Source: Pseudomonadota bacterium (GTDB lineage Bacteria; Pseudomonadota; Alphaproteobacteria; Reyranellales; Reyranellaceae). Taken from it: a DNA stretch of 42,704 nt. The notes under the pieces were generated by a model, which was given only the letters and a program-made list of their open reading frames with translations, searched no databases and had not been told where the DNA came from. Shown piece by piece: positions 24,835 through 32,016 of the stretch. The translations under genes were made by a program, and so were the position numbers. Location of the stretch: assembly GCA_020160955.1 (NCBI GenBank), contig JAIUOX010000034.1, positions 1 to 42,704 on the forward strand. Reading direction: 5' to 3'. The stretch's first letter is position 1, and each line of letters begins with the position of its first letter.

Positions 24835-25236
24835 TCATGCTCCCGGACGGAGGAGCGTGGGGTCGCGCGGCGCCGTCGCTGCCCACAGCAGCATGACCAT
24901 CTCGAACGTGAAGACCGCGGTGGCGATCAGGAAGAGTGCGCTCTGACCATCCGTTCCCGAAAGCAGGAGCAGAGCCATGATGCATAGGGCGAGCGCCACT
25001 GCACCGGGCACCCATATCAGCAGCCGATCGAACAGCGGAAACTTCCCGGATTGACGACGGCTCTCTACCCAGGCCCCTGAGAACCCGAGCACGGAACACG
25101 GCAACACAGCCGCGGCTCCGACGAAGGCGAATACCTTGGGGTTGCCGAGCATCGTGAGCAGGGCAACCAGCATTAGTACGTTCAACAAGGGAAGCCGGAG
25201 CGGGCCAGCATAGAGCCAGCGCAGAAGCCAGTTCAC
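24835..25236 (-). CDS. Small membrane protein of the bd-like oxidase operon
   Basis: A 133-residue protein with four predicted membrane helices (first PLLNVLMLVALLTML, last SALFLIATAVFTFEMVMLLW). No family is recognised. The GTG at 25236 is preferred over ATG 25263 because GGAGG sits 4 bases before it. The stop is one base from the start of the haem c-bearing subunit, so it is the first gene of that operon and may be an accessory or assembly subunit. Confidence 0.7.
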   Translation of the reverse strand: MNWLLRWLYAGPLRLPLLNVLMLVALLTMLGNPKVFAFVGAAAVLPCSVLGFSGAWVESRRQSGKFPLFDRLLIWVPGAVALALCIMALLLLSGTDGQSALFLIATAVFTFEMVMLLWAATAPRDPTLLRPGA

Positions 25237-25730
25237 ATCGTCCTCCAGGAAATGCGGGCGCACTTTCTGCGTCGGAGGATCGGCGTTGAATTGGACAAAT
25301 TGCCCAAGTGAGAGCGACGGGGTGGCTGCCTGTTGCGCTTTGTCAGGGCGATAAGTGGACAGCTATCCGAGGGCACCCGCCGCCTGCCTCCATCGTCCGT
25401 GTCCTGGTCTCGCCTGCGCGATCTGCCCGACGATCATCGGCCGCCGACCATTGAGAGAGAGCGCAATGCCCCTCCAGGCGTTGGTGATGCGGCGGGTCGT
25501 GAACATGCCGCGCTCATGCTAGTCAAGCGCCGGCAGACAGCCTGGGTTGTCCGCGCCATGGTGGGGTGATGCTGGGGGTGCTGCCAGTTGGACGCGACTG
25601 ACCGATGCCCTGGATTTCGGCATCCTGCTGCTTCCCCGCGCCGCGTCTCGAGTTGATCGCGGAGTCCGCGCAGCCGTCGCGACCAATCGCGGTTTCCCGG
25701 TCATGCCCAAGGCGAACTTCGAGGGGGCGG
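25237..25730. other. Long intergenic region upstream of the bd-like/regBA operon
   Basis: 494 bases without a supported gene, the largest gap in the window. It should contain the promoter of the operon starting at 25236 and the end of the metal-uptake operon. Near the gene, TTGGGCAATTTGTCCAATTCAA (minus strand, about 25286-25307) has partly symmetric CCAATT elements and lower GC, a possible operator, but it does not match an FNR box. No hairpin with a T-tract is evident. Confidence 0.4.
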
Positions 25731-25946
25731 TCAGGTGCGGGGACGCGACGGGATGCGCTTGGACAGTTCCGTTGTGGTGAGGCCGGTCAACGGGTCCACG
25801 ACGTGAATCCGTCGGCAGGCCAGGCATTCTTGCGCTACCAGGGCCGGTGGCCCCGCGGTAAGAGCGGCTCGTCCCTGTACGAGGTAGCCTGTGGCCGGGC
25901 ACCGGTAGAGAAAGTTGTGCGACGGAAACTCGCTGTGGTCGCTCAA
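25731..25946 (-). CDS. Small zinc-ribbon-like protein
   Basis: A 71-residue product with HNFLYRCPATGYLVQG and, about 24 residues later, QECLACRRIHVVDPLTG: Cys, then Cys-x-x-Cys and His in the pattern of a small alphaproteobacterial family with a YRCP-TG...C-AC...H-V-P-TG signature. It probably binds zinc. I place the start at TTG 25946, which overlaps the stop of the upstream gene in a four-base TTGA, a translational-coupling arrangement that supports the short frame. A longer frame to 26264 only shadows the upstream gene. It is the last gene of the long minus-strand metal-uptake run. Function unknown. Confidence 0.65.
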   Translation of the reverse strand: MSDHSEFPSHNFLYRCPATGYLVQGRAALTAGPPALVAQECLACRRIHVVDPLTGLTTTELSKRIPSRPRT

Positions 25947-26431
25947 GGCTCGGGCCGCCGTAACAAGGGTTGGCCGGGGTAGGGAGAAACGAGCGGATCG
26001 CACCCCGCCATCGGCGCTGGGCCGCAGTCCGCGAGGGCGGCGACGGCGCGCTGCGAGGCGTGCCGGCCGGCAGCCCAGGCGGCGACCAGCCAGAGCACGA
26101 CGCCGATCACCATGAGCGTGGCGAACAGGGCCGACGGCTTGCCCGCTTGACGGGCCGTCGGACGCGACCCGCCACGCGGCCGGTCGGGCAGCGGGCCCGC
26201 CACCGACGGGCCCATGGCGAAGCCGACCGCGGCGCAGCAGGCCGGCAGCCACAGCAGGTGCCACAGCGACAGGTCCGACGCCGGGGCCAGCAGCATGCCG
26301 CGCAGACCGCGGAGATCGGCCAGGAGGATGAACAGTTCGAAGGCCGAGACGACGAGGAAGGCCGCGGCGCCGCCCGACAGGGCAGCGCGCAGGGCATGGC
26401 GCGTCTCTTCATCGTGACGATGCGAGTTCAT
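25943..26431 (-). CDS. Membrane protein of unknown function, metal-uptake run
   Basis: A 162-residue protein with three likely membrane helices (AAAFLVVSAFELFILL, LLWLPACCAAVGFAMG, LFATLMVIGVVLWLVAAW), a His-rich N-terminus (MNSHRHDEETRH) and a Cys-containing C-terminal tail (ADCGPAPMAGCDP). No family is recognised. ATG 26431 is chosen because the longer frame to 26866 overlaps the upstream DUF2946-like gene. The Cys and His residues would suit metal handling, but that is inference from context. Confidence 0.55.
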   Translation of the reverse strand: MNSHRHDEETRHALRAALSGGAAAFLVVSAFELFILLADLRGLRGMLLAPASDLSLWHLLWLPACCAAVGFAMGPSVAGPLPDRPRGGSRPTARQAGKPSALFATLMVIGVVLWLVAAWAAGRHASQRAVAALADCGPAPMAGCDPLVSPYPGQPLLRRPEP

Positions 26432-26510
26432 GGGAGGATCCGATGCGTTTGCAGCCGCGGGCGCGGCGCGAGGACAGGAGCGACGGCGATGCCGTCGCGT
26501 CGACAAACGA

Positions 26511-26921
26511 TCAGGCGAGGACAGGCGGGCCGCGCGGCGCGTGGCCGCCGACGGCGTTGGCCCTGGCCCAAGGGGACCCGGCAATCGCGGGCGCGCGAGC
26601 GGTCGTGACGACGGTCGGCGGTTCCCCGGTCGGGCCGCCGGCCGGCGCCAGGCCACCCTGCAGGAGCGGCAGGCAGAACAGGCAGTGCGGGCGGTCCGCG
26701 GCGGGCGTGCGATCCGGCGGGTCGCCGTTGGTGTCCCGCTGCGGTGCGTCGGGGCGGCACAGCGACCGGGCCAGCGCCCCAGCCAGGCCGCCGTCGGTCG
26801 AGACCAGCAGGCCCGTCCAGGTATTGGCGAACAACACGAGGCTGGCCGCCATGGCCAGGATCGCATGCCGCAGGGAGCCCTGCGCCCGATCGATCCGCGT
26901 GTCGTAGGCCCGGGACGTCAT
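26511..26921 (-). CDS. DUF2946-like protein (third copy), next to exbD
   Basis: A 136-residue protein with one N-terminal hydrophobic segment (AILAMAASLVLFANTWTGLLV), a central Cys pair in HCLFCLPLL, and the C-terminal HAPRGPPVLA. The H-C-x-x-C motif with a terminal R-G-P-P is the classical DUF2946 look, clearer here than in the two other copies of this window. Function is unknown; relatives lie near copper and TonB genes. It begins 9 bases after the exbD stop and is the eleventh gene of the run that starts at 36301. Confidence 0.75.
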   Translation of the reverse strand: MTSRAYDTRIDRAQGSLRHAILAMAASLVLFANTWTGLLVSTDGGLAGALARSLCRPDAPQRDTNGDPPDRTPAADRPHCLFCLPLLQGGLAPAGGPTGEPPTVVTTARAPAIAGSPWARANAVGGHAPRGPPVLA

Positions 26922-26930
26922 GGCCGTTGG

Positions 26931-27347
26931 CTACCGCGCCGGTTCGCTGACGAAGGCGACCTTGGACAGGCCGGCCTTCGAGGCGTCGGCCAGCGTCTCG
27001 GCGACGTAGCGGTAGGGAACGTTCTGGTCGGCGCGCAGGTAGACCTCGGGCTGCGGCCGCTGGCGGCCGGCCTCGGCGAAGCGCTCGGCGGCCTCCTCGC
27101 GGGTCACCCGCTCACCCTTCCAGAACAGCGCGCCGCTGCCGTCGATCGCGAACTCGACCTTCTCCGGCTTCTGGATGTCGGCGTTGGACGTCGCCTTGGG
27201 CAGGTCGAGCTTCACCACGTTGGTGAGCAGCGGCGCCGTGACGATGAAGATCACCAGCAGCACCAGCACGACGTCGATCAACGGCACCATGTTGATCTCG
27301 GCCATCGGCTGGGAGCCGGTCTTGCGGTCGAAGCTGCCGAACGCCAT
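26931..27347 (-). CDS. exbD: ExbD, TonB-system energiser subunit
   Basis: A 138-residue inner-membrane protein with one N-terminal helix preceded by MAEINMVPLIDVVLVLL; Asp25 in that helix is the proton-carrying residue of the ExbD/TolR family. The periplasmic domain has DLPKA and VYLRADQNVPYRYV. ExbD works with ExbB as a proton-driven motor for TonB. It follows exbB by 13 bases and belongs to the tonB-exbB-exbD block (here in the order tonB, exbB, exbD). Confidence 0.95.
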   Translation of the reverse strand: MAFGSFDRKTGSQPMAEINMVPLIDVVLVLLVIFIVTAPLLTNVVKLDLPKATSNADIQKPEKVEFAIDGSGALFWKGERVTREEAAERFAEAGRQRPQPEVYLRADQNVPYRYVAETLADASKAGLSKVAFVSEPAR

Positions 27348-27360
27348 CGCTCGTCTCCCC

Positions 27361-28095
27361 TTAAGCGTTCACGGCGGCGAGCGGGATCGCGCCCGGCCGC
27401 GTGCCGGCCTTGAGCGTGCGGCCCATCAGCAGGAAGTTCAGCAGGTCGAAGGCGAAGGCGTCGAGCCGCGCGGTCAGCACGCGGTTGGCGCGGGTCAGCC
27501 AGTTGTAGCCCATCACCGCCGGCAGGGCGACGGCGAGACCGATGCCGGTCATGATCAGCGCCTCGCCGACCGGTCCCGCCACCTTGTCGAGCATGCCCGA
27601 GCCGGTCATGCCGATGGTGACCAGCGCGTGGTAGACGCCCCACACCGTGCCGAACAGGCCGACGAACGGCGCGGTCGCGCCGACCGTCGCCAGCATGGTG
27701 AGGCCGTTCTCGAGTGCCGTGGTCTCCTCGTCGAGCACCTTCTTGATGGTGCGGGTCAGGAACTCCTGCTCGCTGCCCGCCTCCTCCAGCCGCGACGCGC
27801 CGAACTTCGCGTGGTGCGCCTGGGCATGCAGTGCGTGCGCGGTGAGATGACCGAACGGTTCGTTCGGCGGCTGGCGGAGCAGTTCCTCGCGCACCGCTTC
27901 CAGCGAGGTCGCCTTCCAGAAGAAGGCGAGGAACGTCGCGCTGCGCTTCTGGCGCACCACCTGGGCGATGCCCTTGGACACGATCAGGTACCAGGAGATC
28001 GCCGACATCGCGACCAGCACGACCAGCAGCACCTTGGCCACGATGTCGGACTGCGCGATGAAATGACTGAAACCGAGGGCCGAACTGTCGCCCAT
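27361..28095 (-). CDS. exbB: ExbB, TonB-system motor subunit
   Basis: A 244-residue MotA/TolQ/ExbB-type proton-channel protein with three membrane helices. The conserved core is LTMLATVGATAPFVGLFGTVWGV, and a later helix contains EALIMTGIGLAVALPAV. Length is normal. It lies 9 bases after tonB and 13 bases before exbD, so it is certainly cotranscribed with them. Its place inside a receptor and copper-protein cluster suggests that it powers the receptor encoded at 33.5-35.9 kb, and perhaps the other two. Confidence 0.95.
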   Translation of the reverse strand: MGDSSALGFSHFIAQSDIVAKVLLVVLVAMSAISWYLIVSKGIAQVVRQKRSATFLAFFWKATSLEAVREELLRQPPNEPFGHLTAHALHAQAHHAKFGASRLEEAGSEQEFLTRTIKKVLDEETTALENGLTMLATVGATAPFVGLFGTVWGVYHALVTIGMTGSGMLDKVAGPVGEALIMTGIGLAVALPAVMGYNWLTRANRVLTARLDAFAFDLLNFLLMGRTLKAGTRPGAIPLAAVNA

Positions 28096-28104
28096 CGCGT
28101 GCTC

Positions 28105-28845
28105 CTACTGCAGCTTGAAGTTGATCGGGATGAGGACCCAGACCGGCTGCGCGAGACCGCGCTCGGCGTAGGGCCGGAACTGCGCGGCGCGCACGGCGCT
28201 CAAGGCCGCCTCGTCGAGCGCGGCGTGACCGGACGAACCCTGCACCGTCGCCTGCGTCGGGCGCCCGGCGGCGTCGACCAGCACGCGCACCGTAACGGTT
28301 CCCTGTTCGCCGGAGCGGCGTGCCCGGCTGGGATAGACCGGGTTGGGCGGCACCAGGTAGCCGATCTGCGAGACCGACACGGTGCGCGGCGCCGCCGCGG
28401 CCTGCACGGGGCCTTGCGAGGCGCCCTCGACCGGGGTCGGCCCGGTCACCGGGGAGGTCGCCGGCTTCGCGGCCTGCGGCGGCCTCGGTTGGGGCTTCGG
28501 CACGGGCTTCGGGATCACCGGCGGTGGCGGCTCCTGCGGCGGCGGGATCTCGAGCTTCGCCATCGGGAACTCGGGCGGCGGCAGGTCGGGCGGCGGCGGG
28601 TCGACGATCGCCGCCATGTCCGGCGGCTTGAGGTCGAGCGGCGGGGGCGGCTCGGCGCTCTCGACCTGCGGTGCGGAGTCCGGCTCGCCCGCCACCATCC
28701 GCACCTCCATCGGCGCCACGTCGCCCACCGCCAGCCGCGTTGACGAGGCCTGCGTCAGTGCCCAGCCGCCGCCGACATGGAAGAAGATGACCAGCGCCAG
28801 CACGCTGCGCCGCGCGAATGGACTGAGCGGCTCGACGCACGGCAT
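28105..28845 (-). CDS. tonB: TonB family energy-transducing protein
   Basis: A 246-residue protein with an N-terminal helix (VLALVIFFHVGGGWAL), a long proline-rich periplasmic spacer with repeated Pro-Pro and Lys-Pro pairs (about residues 65-150), and a C-terminal TonB domain (NPVYPSRARRSGEQGTVTVRVLV near 170). It spans the periplasm and couples the ExbBD motor to outer-membrane receptors. The start codon directly follows the MbnH-like stop (TAGATG, no gap), so it is translated with the copper-protein genes and is likely a dedicated TonB. Confidence 0.94.
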   Translation of the reverse strand: MPCVEPLSPFARRSVLALVIFFHVGGGWALTQASSTRLAVGDVAPMEVRMVAGEPDSAPQVESAEPPPPLDLKPPDMAAIVDPPPPDLPPPEFPMAKLEIPPPQEPPPPVIPKPVPKPQPRPPQAAKPATSPVTGPTPVEGASQGPVQAAAAPRTVSVSQIGYLVPPNPVYPSRARRSGEQGTVTVRVLVDAAGRPTQATVQGSSGHAALDEAALSAVRAAQFRPYAERGLAQPVWVLIPINFKLQ

Positions 28846-29976
28846 CTAGCGCACCGGGCCGCTGGTCGCGGCCGACCCGGCGGGCCACGGATCGGACAAG
28901 GCGGGGTTCGACAGGAAGCCGGGATCGGTCAGGCTCTCGAGGAAGGCCACGAGGTCGGCCGTCTCCTGCGGCGTCAGCGTGAAGCCGGGCAGGAACGGGC
29001 TGGTCAGCGGGCTGCGGGCGCGGCCGCCGGCGGCGTAGTGGCGGATCGCGTCCTCGAGGGTCGCGACGCTGCCGTCGTGCATGTAGGGCGCCGTCACCGC
29101 GACGTTGCGCAGGCTGGGCGTGCGGAACTTGCCCATGTCGTCGGCCCGCCCGGTGTGCTCGGCGAGACCGGTGTTGTCGGCCGGGTAGGCGCCCTTGCCG
29201 TCGCGATCATAGAGGCCGGTGTTGTGGAAGCCGAACTCGGCGAACGGCTTGCGGCGGTGCACGAGGTTGTCGGTCAGGTGCACGCCGCCGTGGCAGTGGA
29301 AACACTCCAGCCGCTCGCTGAAGAACAGCGCCTCGCCGCGCTTCGCGGCCGGCGACAGGGCATCTTCGCGGCCGCCGTAACGGTAGCGGTCGTACGGCGA
29401 ATCGGCCGAGATCAGCGTGCGCTGGAAGGCGGCCAGCGCGCGGGTGATGGTGGCGAGGTCGATCGCCCCGTCGCGCTCGGGAAAGGCCCGGCGGAACCGC
29501 TCGGGATAGGCGGGGTCGGCGGCGAGCCGCGCGAACAGCTCCTGTTCGTGCCCGGCCATGCCCATCTCGACCGGCGATTCGCCGAACAGCGGCAGCAACG
29601 CCTGGCGCTCGAGGTGGCGCAGCAGGGGATTGGCCCAGGTCAGCACCGGCCAGTAGCCGACGTTGGCCAGCGACTGTGCGTTGCGCGGGTGCTGCTGGCC
29701 GGTGATCCCCGTGGGCCGGGCGCGACCGTCGGTGAAGGCGCGCGCCTGCTCGTGACAGGTCGCGCACGCCATCGTCCCGTCGAGCGACAGCCGCTTGTCG
29801 TAGAACAGGTGGCGGCCGAGATCGACCTTGGCGTCGGTCTGCGGGTTGTCGTCCGGCACCAGCGGCGGCGGCAGCCACTCGGGCACCGGCCAGCGGTAAC
29901 CGCCCGTGCCCTGCGTGGCCGCGCTACAGGTCCACAGCAGGGCGAGCGCGAACGCCCGGAAGCGGACGCGCGGCAT
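28846..29976 (-). CDS. MbnH-like di-haem cytochrome c peroxidase-family enzyme
   Basis: A 376-residue periplasmic protein of the MauG/bacterial cytochrome c peroxidase family. A signal peptide precedes two haem c sites, CATCH (71-75) and CFHCH (225-229). In methanobactin loci the MbnH protein of this family oxidises a Trp of its partner MbnP to kynurenine to complete a copper site. An MbnP-like gene lies 3 bases upstream, so this looks like such a pair (the so-called metallo-mystery pair). RTPSLRNVAVTAPYMHDG is typical of the whole family, so a peroxidase role cannot be excluded by motif alone; gene context decides. A Cys at residue 17 in the signal region is probably not a lipobox. Confidence 0.88.
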   Translation of the reverse strand: MPRVRFRAFALALLWTCSAATQGTGGYRWPVPEWLPPPLVPDDNPQTDAKVDLGRHLFYDKRLSLDGTMACATCHEQARAFTDGRARPTGITGQQHPRNAQSLANVGYWPVLTWANPLLRHLERQALLPLFGESPVEMGMAGHEQELFARLAADPAYPERFRRAFPERDGAIDLATITRALAAFQRTLISADSPYDRYRYGGREDALSPAAKRGEALFFSERLECFHCHGGVHLTDNLVHRRKPFAEFGFHNTGLYDRDGKGAYPADNTGLAEHTGRADDMGKFRTPSLRNVAVTAPYMHDGSVATLEDAIRHYAAGGRARSPLTSPFLPGFTLTPQETADLVAFLESLTDPGFLSNPALSDPWPAGSAATSGPVR

Positions 29977-29979
29977 GGT

Positions 29980-30903
29980 TCAACGCTGGACGCGGAAGAA
30001 CTTCTGCTGGCCGCCCTGGCCGGCGAAGGTCAGCCCGAAGTTGCGCATCAGCGGGTTGCAGTCGCCGTCGTTCGGCGTCGACATGCAGCCGGCCGGCGAC
30101 TCGGCCTGGTTGGTGTCGACATCGACGCCTTCGAGGACCGCGCCGAGGTCGGCGACCACGACGTCGCGGGCCGGATCGAAGCTGGCGAACTCGATCACCG
30201 GGCGGTTCGGGTTGGCGCAGTTGGCCGGCGCCTTCGTGGGCGAGTCGGCGGCGCACACCGTGCTGCCGAGATGGATCGCGAAGCCCAGCCGGTTGCTGGC
30301 GGCGCGGTCGCCGAATTTCGGCATGTCGCCCGGCTTGATGTCCTGCGGCCGGCCGCTGGTGGCGAGGTCGATGCGCAGGAACTTGTAGCCGGCCTGCCAG
30401 TTCCAGAAGAGCGTCGTGAGGTTGAGCGGCGACGGCGCGATGGTGGCGTCGGCGTGGTTGAGCTCGAACGGCACGCCCAGCGTGAAGCGCAGGCCGCGGT
30501 AGTCGCCGGCCGGCACCGTGCCGGTGACGACGTCGCGCGTCTCCTGGGTGCCGGTCAGGCAGGGGCCGCTGCGATCCTCGAAGTCGAGCAGGGCGACGGT
30601 GCGGTGTTGCCAGCGCTCGTCCTGGTCGAGCTTGAGCGGTACGGCCTTCCCGGTCGCGTCGACCAGCGCCACGTCCGAGACGTAGAAGCGGAAATCCGAC
30701 GGCGTGACGCGCGAGCGGGTGGCGCCGACGCCGTCGAAGCTGCGGCCGCAGGCGAACGGCTTGTCGCCGACGCTGGCGGCGAAGCGGATGGTGACGGGCT
30801 TGTCGGCCTGCGCGAGAGCTGGCGCGAAGACCGGCGCGGCGGTGCCGGCGGCGAGGACGAGGCCGGCCAGCACGGTCCGGCGGAAGCTCGAGGAAACGGT
30901 CAT
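29980..30903 (-). CDS. MbnP-like copper-binding protein (metallo-mystery pair, four-Cys motif family)
   Basis: A 307-residue periplasmic protein with a signal peptide ending near residue 32 (ALAQA). It matches the MbnP/metallo-mystery-pair family: VTPSDFRFYVSDVALVD near residue 67, FELNHAD near 146, LFWNWQAGYKFLRID near 165, and a C-terminal GCMS...DCNPL...FGL. Six Cys (52, 115, 217, 229, 273, 282) could form disulfides. Trp167 and Trp169 in the WNWQ-GY block are candidates for conversion to kynurenine by the neighbouring di-haem enzyme; this is inference from the known pair. ATG 30903 overlaps the upstream gene by 4 bases. Confidence 0.85.
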   Translation of the reverse strand: MTVSSSFRRTVLAGLVLAAGTAAPVFAPALAQADKPVTIRFAASVGDKPFACGRSFDGVGATRSRVTPSDFRFYVSDVALVDATGKAVPLKLDQDERWQHRTVALLDFEDRSGPCLTGTQETRDVVTGTVPAGDYRGLRFTLGVPFELNHADATIAPSPLNLTTLFWNWQAGYKFLRIDLATSGRPQDIKPGDMPKFGDRAASNRLGFAIHLGSTVCAADSPTKAPANCANPNRPVIEFASFDPARDVVVADLGAVLEGVDVDTNQAESPAGCMSTPNDGDCNPLMRNFGLTFAGQGGQQKFFRVQR

Positions 30904-31469
30904 GACGGGGATCCTTCCCGGGATTGGTTGGCTGCCGCGTCGCGGCTCTCGCTGTGGTCCACCAGCAACACGAGCAGCAGGAGGACGAGCGCGACGAACG
31001 CCACCGAACCGGCGAGCCCGATGCCGGCGACGCTGGCGACGATCACCCCCAGCGCCGCCAGGTTGGCGACGCCGAGCGGCGTGAAGACGAGGCGGCCCAC
31101 GGCGGCCACGGCGCTGCGGGCCAGGCGGGCCGTGACGTCCAGGGCCATGGCCAGCACGAGGGCGGGCAGGCGCAGGACCCGTCGCAGCGGCCGCGCCACC
31201 GCCTCGCCGGCCGCCAGCAGCGCGCTGCCGGTCGCCAGCGCCGCCCGGGCGATCTCGCGGCCGAGCAGGCGTGGCAGGCCGTGCGGCCGGACGAGCCACG
31301 CGGCGACGGCGCGGGCGATGCGCGGCAGCACCGTCATCGCGAGGCCGATGGCGAGGCCGAGCTGGGCGCCGGCGACGCCGGCGGCCAGCACCCCGACCGA
31401 GGCCCCGAGCAGTCCATTGACGGCCAGGACGACGATCAGGGTGCGATCGGCGGGAGGGCGCGCGGGCAT
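30900..31469 (-). CDS. Membrane protein of unknown function in the copper cluster
   Basis: A 189-residue protein with four to five hydrophobic segments (LIVVLAVNGLLGASVGVLAAG at the start, LAGSVAFVALVLLLLVLLV at the end) and many Arg and Ala. No family is recognised. It overlaps the MbnP-like gene by 4 bases and follows the PCuAC gene by 7, so it is part of the operon. A copper-transport or assembly role is possible but is inference only. Confidence 0.6.
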   Translation of the reverse strand: MPARPPADRTLIVVLAVNGLLGASVGVLAAGVAGAQLGLAIGLAMTVLPRIARAVAAWLVRPHGLPRLLGREIARAALATGSALLAAGEAVARPLRRVLRLPALVLAMALDVTARLARSAVAAVGRLVFTPLGVANLAALGVIVASVAGIGLAGSVAFVALVLLLLVLLVDHSESRDAAANQSREGSPS

Positions 31470-31476
31470 CGCGGCC

Positions 31477-31947
31477 TCAGTGCTTCATCGGCTCGGCCGA
31501 GCCCATGTCCTGGACGGCGAAGTCGACGTCGACCTTGCCGGCCTTCTCGAACACCAGCGTCACTGGCACCTTGTTGCCCTTGGCCAGCGGCGCCTTCAGT
31601 TCCATGAACATGATGTGGTAGCCGCCCGGCTTCAGCATCACGCTGCCGCCCGGCGGGATCTCGAGGCCGCCGGCCAGCTCGCGCATGCGCATCACGTTGC
31701 CGTCCATCTTCATCTCGTGGATCTCGACCTTCTGCGAGGCATTGCTCTCGGCGGCGACCAGCCGGTCGGCCGTGGCGCCCTTGTTGGTGATCACGACGTA
31801 GCCGCCGCCGGCCTTGGCGGTCGGCGCCGTGGCGCGCGTCCACGGGTGGCTGATCTCCAGCGAGCCGACCTTGTAGTCGTGCGCGAAGACCGGCGTGGCG
31901 AAGGCCACCCCGACGAGGGCGACCAGGAATTGGCAGCGGAACGACAT
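31477..31947 (-). CDS. PCuAC-type periplasmic copper chaperone
   Basis: A 156-residue protein with a signal peptide (cleavage near FAH, residue 22) and the PCuA(C) copper site: His77, then Met88 after ten residues, and HIM at 111-113, close to the H-x10-M-x21-H-x-M consensus. Such chaperones hold Cu(I) and deliver it to cytochrome oxidase CuA or CuB. A strong GGAGGAGA site precedes ATG 31947; the longer frame is not used. It is the clearest evidence that this cluster handles copper. Confidence 0.92.
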   Translation of the reverse strand: MSFRCQFLVALVGVAFATPVFAHDYKVGSLEISHPWTRATAPTAKAGGGYVVITNKGATADRLVAAESNASQKVEIHEMKMDGNVMRMRELAGGLEIPPGGSVMLKPGGYHIMFMELKAPLAKGNKVPVTLVFEKAGKVDVDFAVQDMGSAEPMKH

Positions 31948-32016
31948 GGGACTTCTCCTCCAGTCAGTGGGAACGGATTTGCGGGGCAACAGGAACGGAT
32001 CTCGGAAAGTCGGGCA

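Noticed and set aside
25264..25730. Frames of about 75 codons upstream of the bd-like operon
   Set aside because: Start codons lack ribosome-binding sites and the products have no recognisable or balanced composition.
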